A stretch of DNA of 64,000 nt. Source: Arctopsyche grandis (Eukaryota > Arthropoda > Insecta > Trichoptera > Hydropsychidae). Location: assembly GCF_051622035.1 (NCBI RefSeq), contig NC_135364.1:16367001-16431000 (forward strand), given 5' to 3'. The translations under genes and the position numbers were made by a program. The notes beneath the pieces were generated by a model that had not been told where the DNA came from, did no database searches, and was given only the letters and a program-made list of their open reading frames with translations. Below are positions 51,419 through 62,728 of the stretch, piece after piece (position 1 is the first letter of the stretch; each line of letters opens with the position of its first letter).

Positions 51419-54215
51419 ATTCATACGCACTCGCACTCTTTGATTTATTATCCTATGTTGCTCGTGTTGCTCGGCTGCCATTACCTGGTGGTCAATTCAC
51501 AAATAAATGTTTTTTGCTCCGGCGAATTCGGCTCCACGACTGTATCAAAAGATTGCAATTTGCCTGACTTGTAGGCAGACACTCGCAAGCGGGGCACTTC
51601 AGATGTTCCAAATCGCTGCATGTTAATTTTGACTACTATTGACCGCACGTCTTCTATTTGTTTATTGGAAATTACTTTTATTTCACCCCACTCCTTTTAT
51701 AAATCGTTGAATTTTCCCCATGTCCCCCCGGATTGAACGACGTTTTTAATAGGTGAACAATTTGTAGACCGGTGAAAAAATCCGATTTAAAATAGATACA
51801 TTCAAAGCATGAATAGCAATTTTTAAAACTCAAATTCGAGTTATAAAAATATGTGAATTTCGATACTATTAAATAACATTGTTCGAAATCCTATATGTTG
51901 TATGCCTATATTTTACAATAATTGGTGAAGCTTTTTAGTTTTAGTGGAACAATCGAACTCAACCAGCTCTTTTTAAGTAATGCAACAATCATTTTTTCCA
52001 AAAAATACGTAACTAAAAACAGTAATGTGAGTAAAATGCAGTAAATGAAAATATAATCATAAAAATGTAAATGTATCACGTTTTCTAAAGCTTTTGTACG
52101 ATTGATTCAATCTTTTCGTTAAACGTTTTATTTGTAACTCGCGTGTTACAAATCAATTTTATGTACTGTGTTATAGGGGAGGGGAATGGGGGGGGGGGGG
52201 TTGATTATATTTATTGATCAAATATATGAATTGAGCAAAAACATTCGTGAAAGACGTGTAAATAAATAAAGTAAAGTTGATTTTTTTTTTAAATATATGA
52301 GTCTGTTTTTCTGTTTGTTGCCCGGTCTCCAATGCTGCGCGATTTTCGTTTCGTATTCTAATCGATTTTCACATTACATATTTCCATTTGTGATGTATTC
52401 AAAAGGTATTCTTTTTTTACGAATAGCTGAAATTGAGGCTAAAATCCAATGATACATGGGCGTCGATTTTGATCTTGGTAAACAAAAAAATTGATAAAAT
52501 ACGTGTGTATTTCGTAATATTGGTTTTTTCTCTGGAAATACGTAGTATGGATTTTGATCTGTATTATACTTTTTTATGAATCAAGTCCAAAAGAGTGTAT
52601 TTTTTACACCCACTCTGTAATAAGTACAAAAGTTATTTCGAAGTCATGTGACGTCATCTAGATTACTCGGAGTGTGAAAATATTCAACGTTTATGTACAA
52701 CTGTGTGCTATTTCTACATATGCTTCATATCTCCATGAGCTTGCGTGTGTTTGAATTAGCGCAAATTGAACTTTGAACTGCGTGTTTTCGCAGTCTCAGA
52801 ATTTTGCGATACATTTGTTTGTTTAGGTTTTTGTTTTCGTTCTCATGTAGTGCTATTTTAAATAAAAAAAAAAACATTATATTAAGTATATTGGAAGTAA
52901 TTTCGCGATTGAAATAGACTTTCATACTAATACATTAAAAAATTATCTTTGTCTAGTCTCCTATTTTCCTATGTGCAGCAACTATCGAACAGTCGACATA
53001 CATGACGTTACGGCCATGAATCGTGCTTCTTGCGCAACTTTGTATTTTAAATTTGTGTAGGCCACAAACGTGTGTAGACGAATTATTTGCTATCATTGAG
53101 CAATGGACCGGTCAACGAACTTTCAACTAATCTATAACTCATAAAGCGTTTTATTTCATATCATATTGGTCTCTGTGTGTCATAATTATCTCAAGTGAGC
53201 TAGGTGAGATCTGCTTGGTGACTTATCAGTGTGAAACTCGCTCTCTACTTTTAAACACCGCCTATTTCTTAGCTGGCTTCGTAACAGCAGTATCTTTAAC
53301 CAATTTTTACGCCGTGTGTAGTTTTTCAAATGCATAATTTAACTGAATTAGGAGCAAGTGGGGATTTGATAGTGTAGAAAATTGCTAGTTTGTTGTCCTA
53401 CTTTGCTTGTACACACACACACACACACTGAATCAACACCGGTAGACGGTGGCCCCATCTAATAAATAGAAAGTTCTTTACGCCGCCGAGTCGGGGCCCA
53501 TTTGACAGTGTTCCCATTCTTTGACCGAACGCATTGTCTCTAGAAACGTAGAGGTGTGTTGTGCCAATATTATGATTTTTTCCGTCGTTAAATTTTACAT
53601 TCTAATGTTTGTTTATACCAGTAAGCCATTGCACGTCCGCTAATAAATGCGTTTTTTAAAAGTAATTTTAATGGTTGACTCGTAGTAGTACCTCCCAGCT
53701 AGCAGTCAGACACCGTCGCTTTAGTGACGTCATTGGTTTTCCCCCTTCTCATGGCTCCCCGTTACTTTTGTCGCATTCCCCTCTATTCGTTGTTATTTGC
53801 CTTCATTGTGTACTCTTCATTTTATCGTGTCCCCCTCTCCCCATTCAAATATTTTGAGCGGGTGGTTGGGTTGGTTTAACTAGGGGAGCGGATATCATAT
53901 TCATTCCGTATTATAAATTTAGTCGGCATGAAGGGAACAATTCGATGATTTCGACTTGTTCTTTTAACTTTCGTCGGTAGAATGATTCGTAAACTTAGGC
54001 ACTTGTATATTTTTTAGGGATAATATTTTTGCCACGGCTGTAAAATAAATAACACGACATATGTCAAAACGACATTTAATGTCAAATTAAAATTTGACGT
54101 TTGAAATTATAATTTTTGACAGTTGGATGATGTCGCATCGCCCCGCTCCTGTCCATTCCCACTCTCCTCATGGTCTAGATATTGTAATATCTTAGTAACC
54201 AACACTTATTTATTT

Positions 54216-54234
54216 AAGGTTAGGTTAGGGTTAG
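54216..54234 (+). repeat. Short TTAGG-like run
   Basis: AAGGTTAGGTTAGGGTTAG contains about three insect telomere-type TTAGG units. Too short to be more than an interstitial chance or relic run. Confidence 0.5.
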
Positions 54235-56329
54235 TTTTATTCATTTAAGATTAGGTTGTTAGGGTCGGTATTTTTGTTACTGGAAACCCATTTGACGTTT
54301 GATTTACCGGGCGAACCCCGATTGGGTCGTGCGAGCTATTTTAGAGAGGGGCTCTCATTTTATTTGCAGGGCGAAATGTTTTAGTGATGGTCATTTGCAT
54401 ATTATGTCGTGATAGATACGTAATTTGTCTGGAAATAGTGCTGTTTTGCCGGACCGATAAATGGTACCCATTTTCTTATGGCATGGGTGAATTATGAATC
54501 GAATATATGGGTATTACTTTGGTTATACATAAATAAATACAATTCTCATATTATGCTAGTATAGCTTAACATCGTTAGTAAAATCAGTTAAAAGCAGGAA
54601 AAAAAAGTAAAAATGACGATTTATCCATCAACTTTGTATCCAAGACCGCAATTATCCAATCTTGTAGAATTTTTTATAAGCATTTCCTCAAACCTTGAAT
54701 AGATTATCAATTGCAAAACGCGGTCTCACAATACATAGTAAATTGTATAGATTGATCAGCTGTTTGTTCATAGATATGATGATGGCACGAGTATGAGCGT
54801 GTTGCTACATGCTACAATGAATGTATATTTATTACTCGCGTGTTTGGTTTAATTATTTGTTTTAATTTTGCGAGTAGTCTTCAGTGTAACCGCTGCCCAT
54901 TCGAGTTTTCTAGAAGTATTCAAATGTAGAATGATCATTTATCATTGATTCTAGTTTCCATCGTTTATGTTTTTGATTGATGATGGCGATGAACTCTCCG
55001 TGTATGTTATTTATTATGGTCGGTACATACAGTGTGTAGCCCCCTACTAGACTGGAGCACTGGTTTTATGCATGATTGCTGTTTTGTTTGTTTCGCTTGT
55101 TTGGAAGAAGAATGCATTCATGTATTCCAAGATTCATACATTATTGAAATATTTTGATGTAGATAGATACAACTCTATTTATAAAGAAGCAACAACGACT
55201 TTATTAGGACGTAATTCTCGACAATCGGCAGTCAATTAATTCACTGGCCATCCGTTAGTTGTAGCGGTCTCAGATATCAGCAACTTTTCACGTTTTGTTC
55301 GCAAATCAAATCAATCGGTTGGGTGATCCTAATAAATTGTGTTCGTCGCTGGCTCAATACTTTTAAATCATTTATCAGATATAATAATTTTATTAATGAG
55401 TTTTAATATACATATGTATATCGGTGTTTTTTTTGTCAATATGACCCTAAAATTCCTTCGATAAAATGATTTTTTATTCGATAAACGGTTCATATAAATG
55501 ATGTCAAATTTCAAAATTTGTGTTTTGTAAATACGTAGGTTTTCGGGAAAATTTTCTCGTAAAATTCACGTTTGTGCAACTTTTCCTCATTCATTTATGT
55601 ATTTTCCCCATTTCCTAATAATTAAATATCGATTTTTTTTTGTTTATGTTAGCTTCAAATAGTTTGTATGCCATAAATTGTGTTAATAGTACATATTGAA
55701 ATATGTTTGTATGCCATAAATAGTACATATTGAAATATCTTTATTTTGAAAATTAAATCTGAAAGAAATTGATGCTGAAACTGAACATTCTAAAATGATA
55801 CATAAAAATATTAAAAATACTAAAATTGAAATAAAAGACGCTACAAACACGAGGCAATGAATTAAAAATCAAAAATACCCTAAATTCTAAATATAATTTA
55901 CCAAAATACTAATTTTTATTAAAATTTAAATCAATATTTTAAATTTAATTTTAATATTATAGAATCTAGACCAGTGGTCAGGAACGTTTTGCAAATAGCC
56001 TAAAACCACAAAATTAGGAAATTCTGATATATTTTTAAAAAATATTTCATCAATTAGTTTTATATTTCTTATCTCCTGATGCACTGTATAATCTTGTATT
56101 CTATTAGCAAATGATTTTCTAATTTTATGTCTATACCTACAACAATTGTGATATATTTCCTCTATCTCACAATTTAAATTTGATTTGACTTTTAAAATAC
56201 TATATGACAAAGTTCATATACGTGCATTGGATCGTTTTAAGGTCTATTCATATTGGCACAGCAGAGACCGGCTTCTGCACGTAACCAGCAGTTCTAATGT
56301 TCTTTGGTACATTCATATATTCCTGTGTC

Positions 56330-56655
56330 TGGATATTTCATCGCGGGGACAACTCGCTGATTTTATGCAACAATTTTTTATCCACAATTTTAATCTTTAA
56401 TTTTTATTTTGACTACTTTTTGAAATGTATATTGAAACCGTTATTCAAATATTTGGAGTCGTATTTTTTTTCATTATACATATGAAGTTACTTTTTTAAT
56501 AAAATTAATTGAAAACTTTCTAGCTTTCTTTTAGCAACAAAACAATAAATTATATATTTTGTTCGAAATTTTTTATTGCCGTATAGTATAATTAAATAGT
56601 TGTATGAAAGTATGAAATCTGTGAACGTATTGTCCCCGCGATGAAATGTCGTAGC
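56330..56655. mobile_element. MITE with TTTCATCGCGGGGACAA inverted ends
   Basis: GATATTTCATCGCGGGGACA at 56330 is mirrored by TTGTCCCCGCGATGAAATGT at about 56631-56650. The spacing is about 300 bp and there is no coding. The flanks also hold partly similar inverted blocks (GTCTATTCATATTGGC / GCGTTCATATAGAAC), so the real ends may lie further out. Confidence 0.6.
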
Positions 56656-56702
56656 ATCGTATATTTCATTGACCATGCGCATTCATGTGCGTTCATATAG
56701 AA

Positions 56703-57100
56703 CAGTGATGGCGAGCCTATGACCCGTGGGTCAGACACTGACCCAAGAAGGCTTTTTGAATGACCCACGTGCTGACGCTTGAAAATTAAAAAAAAAATAC
56801 TTATAATTTTGAAAGGGAAGTGTACTGGTCTGGAATTTAATAATACATTTAAAGAAATTGATATCAACTTGCAGAAAATTGTTGAAATCTGTAACAACAG
56901 ACGGTGCTCTCAATATGGTGGGAAAAAATATTGGTTTTATTCAGCAGCTTAAACAAACTATTAGACATTCTCTGATTGAATTTCATTGTATAATACATCA
57001 AGTTATATGTGCTAAGCAAAGTTTAAAAACATTTTCCGTGGAATTGCCAGTTGTAATAAAAGTCATCAACTTCATAAATGCAAATGTCCTAATATAATTT
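56703..57100 (+). pseudogene. hAT transposase fragment (GTF2IRD2/ZBED-related type)
   Basis: It starts with a hAT-type end CAGTGATGGCGAGCCTATGA. From 56858 the plus strand is open for 79 codons including LLKSVTTDGALNMVGKNIGF, EFHCIIHQVICAKQSL and VVIKVINFINA, which matches the central region of the domesticated-like GTF2IRD2 hAT transposases. The C-terminal dimerisation domain and the right end are missing: truncated. Confidence 0.7.
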
Positions 57101-57454
57101 TTTGTCGTTGACCTTAATTTTTAGCTTTTCACTTGTAAAAGTATAGTAAAATAAAAATAAAAAAAGAAGACGTAACCATTTTTGGGGGATCAACCGTTAA
57201 ACTTTTCTGTTATCAAATCTTTGGATTTGAAAGCAGTACAGTAAGACAAAAATATACAAATATAAATGAAAAGATTATATCCCATGTACAGTGAGCACCA
57301 CATAGTAATATATAGCAACAAAAAATAATTACAAAAACATATTAAAATTAATAAACAATGAAGGTGAAGAAGCAAATCAACCACATATTTGCTTCTTCAC
57401 CTTAGCCCTCAAAGTACTGATCATATATGTATTAGCTTGTCTAGCTAGGCGCAT

Positions 57455-57690
57455 TGGAGTCTACCTGTCAGGCCCTCCTGGTATATACATATCTATGTAA
57501 AATAAAATAAAATTTGAAGCTCCCAACCACCAACTTTTTGAAATATGTATACGCGGCCAACTGATTTGCCGTTCGCCAAATTGATACTTATCGAATGGGC
57601 TTCCGAGAACACGCTTTCTGCGAGGCCTTGTACGTATGCAACTTTCAGGGTTGTCGTACGTGCAATTCAAAAACAATGGTGTGGTCGTTG
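57455..57690 (-). mobile_element. Retroposon (LINE/SINE) 3' tail fragment
   Basis: Minus strand contains YQFGERQISW, WWLGASNFILFYIDMYIPGG, and the nucleotide end ACCAGGAGGGCCTGACAGGT, similar to sequence at about 27190 and 41310. It ends less than 100 bp before spen exon 2. Element family not resolved. Confidence 0.45.
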
Positions 57691-57782
57691 CATTCAAGGC
57701 TTTTTGATTATTTAATTTGTGTTCTACGTAACAGTAGTTTGATGGATCGCTCGTTGACTTTGGATTTGTTTGTTTGTTGCAG

Positions 57783-58148
57783 TTATGGGCGAGTACAGAG
57801 CGTCAAGGTGGTGTCGAGCGGTGCCGGTGTCGGTGGCGGCGGCGGGGGCGCTCCGGGGGAGGGCGGGGGCGCGTGTGGGGTGACGGGGGCGGTGGCGGCG
57901 GCGGCGGTGGCGGGGGCGGCGGCTCCGGGGGCCACCAGCGGCCTCTGCGCCGCCGTCGCCTTCATAGACATCAAGTCGGCTGCGAAGGCGCACGCGGACG
58001 CCCACCAGCTCGAGGAGAGGCTGCTCACCACCGCCTACTACGAGCCAGCTGCCATTCCCAGTGCATCCGCGGGCAGCTCGCCGGCCAGCTCCCAATCCCA
58101 GTACTCTGCCAGCTCCGGATCCAACAGATACCCAACAGACACACACCG
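57783..58148 (+). CDS. spen: split ends (spen), second coding exon: rest of RRM1 with Gly/Ala insertion
   Basis: Preceded by TTTGTTTGTTGCAG, it completes the arginine codon of exon 1 and reads YGRVQSVKV, then 44 residues of Gly/Ala-rich sequence, then [18 protein letters not shown] (RNP1 strand and second helix), then [20 protein letters not shown] and a Ser/Gln tail. It ends phase 2 at a GTGAG donor (58149). In vertebrate SPEN the same beta2-beta3 loop is only about ten residues, so the loop is strongly expanded. The exon is very GC-rich (GGC/GCG codons) and minus-strand frames over it are shadows. Later RRMs and SPOC are beyond the right edge or in further exons not seen here. Confidence 0.88.
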
Positions 58149-58167
58149 GTGAGAACAACACTACCAC

Positions 58168-58252
58168 ATCATCCATCCATCCATCCATCCATCCATCCAT
58201 CCATCCACCCATCCATCCACCCATCCACCCATCCACTCTACACCCACCCATC
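58168..58252 (+). repeat. CCAT tetranucleotide microsatellite
   Basis: About twenty CATC/CACC units beginning some 20 bp after the spen exon 2 donor. Confidence 0.9.
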
Positions 58253-58639
58253 CACACACATTCACACATGTGCACCTTCGACTCATTCACTTTTCGCTTG
58301 GACAAACAGCAAAGTGCTCAATTCTAATCAAACGCGGTGCGGTACAATCCGCTGCAATACCCTCGGCAGCTGACTTATTTGTTTTTCGAGACGACTCGTC
58401 TCACGTCCTTATTTATCCACGACAAGTGTTTTTCGCGGTCTGTTGTATTTAATCATGTGTAAAATACCAGATATTCATTATTCATATTCAATAAATAAGG
58501 CCGTGACACGATTCGTCTCGAATCCCAAATTAGTCAGCCGCCGAGCATATCAAATCATATCAAACCCAATCAAACGCTGTTCATTTAGTCCGAGCTTACA
58601 TTGGAATCGATCAGAGGTGCACTCCACATACTAACCTCG

Positions 58640-58973
58640 CTAACGACACATTACGACCCCAAAAAAATAATGTAAAAAAAAAACGATGGGAAAATCGTGT
58701 CCGAAATCAGTGCCGAAAAATAAATAAAAAAGAGCAGTAGTGCAAGTGTTTGAAGAAGAAATGTGCTTAGTGAAGAAAATCGTTAGTGCCTAGAAGATTC
58801 GCAGTGTATTAGAAGGAAATTGCAGTGCAGTTGTTTCCGAATAGGATTATTCAAGTTTAAGTGTTGTATCCCGATTTGGAATAATAATCAAGTGATGTAG
58901 TGAAGCAAAAAAATAAATAAATGGTCAAGTGATCTCGTGAAAAGAAGACGGAATATCAGTGGTGGATGTATAA
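58640..58973 (+). promoter_or_regulatory. 5' UTR-like sequence with many short upstream ORFs
   Basis: Purine-rich GTGAAG/AGTGCAAGTG sequence typical of insect 5' leaders, with tiny ORFs (for example ATG GTC AAG TGA, ATG TAG, ATG TAT AAA TGA). It leads into the 37-codon ORF at 58974. It may be an alternative spen first exon or the leader of an unrelated transcript. Inference only. Confidence 0.25.
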
Positions 58974-59087
58974 ATGAGTGGCAAGTGCAACGATAACGGA
59001 GAGTTGTGTTGCGGCGCGCGCAAGTGCAGCGTCGGTCGATATGTGTTGTGGTGCTCGGCCCGGTTTTCCCATCGCGTGCTCAACTGA
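58974..59087 (+). CDS. Candidate 37-residue cysteine-rich small ORF
   Basis: ATG at 58974, preceded in frame by TAA, to TGA at 59085-59087. It begins MSGKCNDNGELCCG, continues ARKCSVGRYVLWCSA and ends VLN. Five Cys in 37 residues with C..CC..C..C spacing, no signal peptide, basic. It is GC-richer than its flanks. Not recognised. Start context is weak (T at -3) and several upstream ATGs precede it. It could be a real micropeptide, part of a longer spliced exon, or chance. Confidence 0.25.
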   Translation: MSGKCNDNGELCCGARKCSVGRYVLWCSARFSHRVLN

Positions 59088-59179
59088 AAACCCCACCGAC
59101 TCATCCCTCTCCTGCACAATCCTTATCAATCTTATTTTTTATTGTATTGTTATTATTATTAATGTAATGTACTAACCCA

Positions 59180-59217
59180 CGCGAAAAATTCTTGCTTCAC
59201 TGTGAGAATTTTTCGCG
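59180..59217. repeat. Perfect 13-bp stem hairpin
   Basis: CGCGAAAAATTCT, 12-nt loop, exact complement AGAATTTTTCGCG. It lies about 90 bp after the small ORF; function unknown. Confidence 0.7.
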
Positions 59218-60044
59218 TTGTGTTCGATTTAAGTTTTGATGTATTTGTGTGTACGTATCGGGTATGTTAAACTTGTGACCTGGTCCACGGTTGCGTGCGA
59301 CCCAATTCGCCAGAACTTTGGTTTTATAATGTTATATTTGGTGCACCTTTCTATTTTTATACGATTGAAAGATGTGTGTTGGATTTACATTTTTATTCCA
59401 TGACCGGATATGTTAGTTTGATGTAAACGGTTAGGAATTTAATACGAAGGGTTTCTTCTCGACGTTCTCTCTCGAGCCGAACCCTGATCAGAATATGTAC
59501 TAAAATGTTCTTATGTGTGTTGGTGGTTTCACGTGTATAGTACTCGTTCCTGGTACCCATTTCATCGTTGTTTTTAAGGTAGGGCATTAGAAATTTTGGT
59601 CTGAAATTAGAACTCGAGTTTTATAACTATTATACGATATAGGCATGCTGAGACTTTTGATTGATATAATGCGTAGGTTTAGTAAAAAATATGTATAAAT
59701 CTAGAAATTGTGTATGTACATGCATAATCGCTCTATGTATGTTCCGATTCTGATCATATCTTTTTATTTAGATTTTAACAAACGAACGATATTTTCTCAA
59801 ATCAATCGATGACGAGTTATGTTTAAAAGTTAGTATTACACGATAGATTTTTTGAGGTTTTCTCTGTGAAATCGATCGCGATGAATTGGGTCATGGGATT
59901 CAGGTAGAGAGGGCGTGAAGGAAATTAATAAATATTTTTTGGGGTTAATAAAATTAATGTTTCTCTGTTGGGTAAGTCGTGTACATATTCCAGTCTGATA
60001 TGCGGCTGCGAGTATTATTTTATCTTTTGAATTTTGATTGGTTA

Positions 60045-60605
60045 CACTGTTCGACAAATGAGGACTTTTTTTTTGGTTCAGAGACGAGATATGACTTTTA
60101 TTATAGATCTATGCTCAGTGAACATGAATCTGGTAATAAAAAATGTTGATTGGCTCGATATTCGGAGATACGTGCTTTTTAAATCGCGCGATTTTTCTAT
60201 ATCTTGGTGTTGTTCGGTCGATGTCTCAAAATCTGTCAATTTCCTGTTAAAAATGAATATTGGAATATATAGTCGGGTATTTTATCTTTCATTTGTAGTA
60301 CTTTTCAGCTTTCAAATCTCTCTAAATAGTCGTCCAGTTCAAATCAAAAGTCAAAAGTACGTATTTTCACTTGGGATTTTTCCCGCTGTTAATACTATTT
60401 TATATTGAGTATTTTCTATTGAAACATGTTTATTGGGATAATGTTCTAGCCACATAGGAAATAGAAAAATCGCGCGATTTAAAAAACACATATCTCCGGA
60501 TCTCTAGCCAATCAACCTTTTTTATTACCAGATTCGTGTTTACGGGCATAGATCTATAAGAAAAGTCATATCTCGTCTTTGAACCATTTTTCGTGTCGAA
60601 CAGTG
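60045..60605. mobile_element. Long-TIR element CACTGTTCGACA..TGTCGAACAGTG
   Basis: Inverted arms of about 165 bp (60045-60215 and 60440-60605) contain GAGACGAGATATGACTTTTA, ATAGATCTATGC and AAATCGCGCGATTTTTCTAT. TTA flanks both sides (60042-60044, 60606-60608), compatible with a 3-bp target duplication such as PIF/Harbinger. The interior is similar to the larger element at 60918-62728 (TTGGAATATATAGTC / TTGGAATCAATAGTC), so both belong to one family. Confidence 0.75.
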
Positions 60606-60917
60606 TTATCAATAAGAAGTTTAATGACAAAGGCGAGATGTTTTAAAAATATGTAATTAATTATTTAAAGTGGTTTATTACATTATAATTGCAACGATAT
60701 AAAGATATAAAAAGTGATCACTGAATCATCTACATATTTAGTTAATTTTTCCCAATCGAATTAGATTAGGTTTGGGTTAAAATTTATTAATTAGGTTTCA
60801 TTGATGTTGATAAATCGGGCAAGATTCCTTAAAAAATATTTTACTATCCCTTAAAAAAGGTTGGTTTTATATGGCAGAAATCTTAAATTAATTAATCTTA
60901 GACTATTCCAATGATTA

Positions 60918-62728
60918 CACGGAGCAACAAAAAATCACGTTTTTGAGTTACCAGAGCGGAGACTAACCAATCTTTACTAAGTTTGACCCACTGAATTCGT
61001 ATATGATATTGATTTTTGTTGGTGGGTGATCGTTTACGAGATATGAGCGTTTAAAAAAATGCGCGATTTTTACAGTTTTTTGGCTTTTGCGGTCTTTAAC
61101 TCAAAATTTAGGATTGTTACGCTCAAAGTGAGTATTGGAATCAATAGTCAGATATTTTTCCTATTAATTTTTATATTTCATTGCTTTAAAATACTTCTAA
61201 ATAATTGTCTAGCAAGTTTTAAAATTCAAAAATATATTTTTTTTACCTCACAGAGTACAGCGGTCGGACTACATGCCATCTCGCTTGCACCCAAATTAAT
61301 TGTCGTTTTTGACTGATTTAAATATTGATACGAACAATCAGAATCAGCCAATTGTGAATTTCGCAATTTAAGTTTTTATTGTTATCGACAATATGACAAA
61401 CACAGCGACTAATTTTATTTATGGCGCATTGAATTATGTAATTTGATATTTGCTAAGATATTGATATGGTTTGTGAGAATGGATTATAATTCCTTAAATT
61501 ATACTTACATATATGTACGCGTGACATGGGTAGATCTGGTCGACAATTGACAGCTTCTGTTCTGTTATGTCTGTGAGATTGACTTTAAGTAACTTACTCT
61601 AGAGTAGATGTACCAAATATTCGTAGACTATAAATTTTTTCACTGAATGCGCAGTCGAAAATTTCGAAGAGTAGATACGCCCAAATACGCTAACGCTTCA
61701 ACTGAAGGGAATCGACTGAATCTTTGATGATCCGCATTCATTCCTTTTCGAGAATTATATTTTAGGAAGAACTTCTCGTAAATTAAGTTGCTCGGGCAAT
61801 TTCTGAGAATCGGTACGTGGAATTCGATTTGCGAAATGTATTATGTACGTACACGTAATTCACATAACACAAATGTATAATACTACTTGTATTGCAAGAT
61901 ATCGCTCGTTTATAAAGTTCCACTCGTTTTGCGAAATATGAAATGTATAAGAATAATTGAAATTCGGACGAATAATGTAAATATATTTGAATGTTCGAAT
62001 GGGAATCCTACTCTAAAGCTTCCCCCAACGTAATAATAATAACACTGAGCAACAAAAAATCACGTTTTTGAATTACCAGAGCGGAGACTAACCAATCTTT
62101 ACTAAGTTTGACACACTGAATTCGATGTATATATTAAATGCTTTCGTTGTATATATGGTTGTATCGCGTAATATGTTAGGGCAAGCGAGATGGCATGTAG
62201 TCCGACCGCTGTACTCTGTGAGGTGGATTATATGCCATCTCGCTTGTCCTAACATATTACGCGATACAACCATATATACAACGAAAGCATTTAAATTGCA
62301 ATACCGCTTTAGTTAGTACGTTTAGATAAAAAAAAATATATTGAGATAGAAAACCAATCCTTATAAACGTGGTGAAATAAAAAATTTGCCAAATAAATGA
62401 AAAATAGCACGGAAAAAAAAAATATTTTTGACTTTAAAAATTCGCTAGACAATTAATTAGAAGTATTTTAAAGCAATGAAATATAACAATTAATAGGAAA
62501 AATATCTGACTATTGATTCCAATACTCACTTTGAGCGTAACAATCCTAAATTTTGAGTTAAAGACCGCAAAAGCCAAAAAACTGTAAAAATCGCGGATTT
62601 TTTTAAACGCTCATATCTTGTAAACGATCACCCACCAACAAAAATCAATATCATATTCGAATTCAGTGGGTCAAACTTAGTAAATATTGGCTAGTCTCCG
62701 CTCTGGTGTTTTTTTTTGTTGCTCAGTG
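60918..62728. mobile_element. Large nested foldback element, ends CACTGAGCAACAAAAAATCA
   Basis: Left arm about 60918-61245 and right arm about 62410-62728 are inverted complements (CGTTTTTGAGTTACCAGAGC, GGTGGGTGATCGTTTACGAG, TTTTTGGCTTTTGCGGTC, CTCAAAGTGAGTATTGGAAT). A third copy of the terminal 80 bp lies inside at 62043-62125 in left-arm orientation. The block CACAGAGTACAGCGGTCGGA recurs inverted at 61251-61290 and 62181-62223. TA flanks both outer ends. No transposase frame. Confidence 0.8.
62134..62294. repeat. Palindrome with 63-bp arms (62/63 paired)
   Basis: Arms 62134-62196 and 62232-62294, ends TTAAATGCTTTCGTTG / CAACGAAAGCATTTAA, loop of 35 nt. It lies inside the 60918-62728 element next to the internal terminal copy and may be a separately inserted MITE with TTAA at each end. 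Confidence 0.85.

Larger units (their letters stand above)
31183..57782 (+). other. spen intron 1 (26.6 kb)
   Basis: It begins GTATAC and ends TTTGTTTGTTGCAG, joining the two spen exons in phase inside one RRM. I found no spen exon between them. The interior is transposon-rich DNA (separate entries) with three CpG-rich islands. Stretches 35150-36880, 38440-40390, 45830-48550, 51420-55960 and similar are AT-rich and hold nothing I can name. Nested host genes were looked for on both strands and not found. Confidence 0.75.

Noticed and set aside
49395-51443. Long open frames in islands C and D
   Set aside because: Same reason: mutually overlapping low-complexity frames in CG-rich sequence.
54216-54234. 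Interstitial telomere (TTAGG)n as evidence for a chromosome fusion
   Set aside because: Only about three units, and such runs are common by chance in insect genomes.
57724-58373. Minus-strand and alternate-frame ORFs over spen exon 2 and the CCAT repeat
   Set aside because: Shadows of a GC-rich exon and a microsatellite (WMDGW/HPSI repeats).
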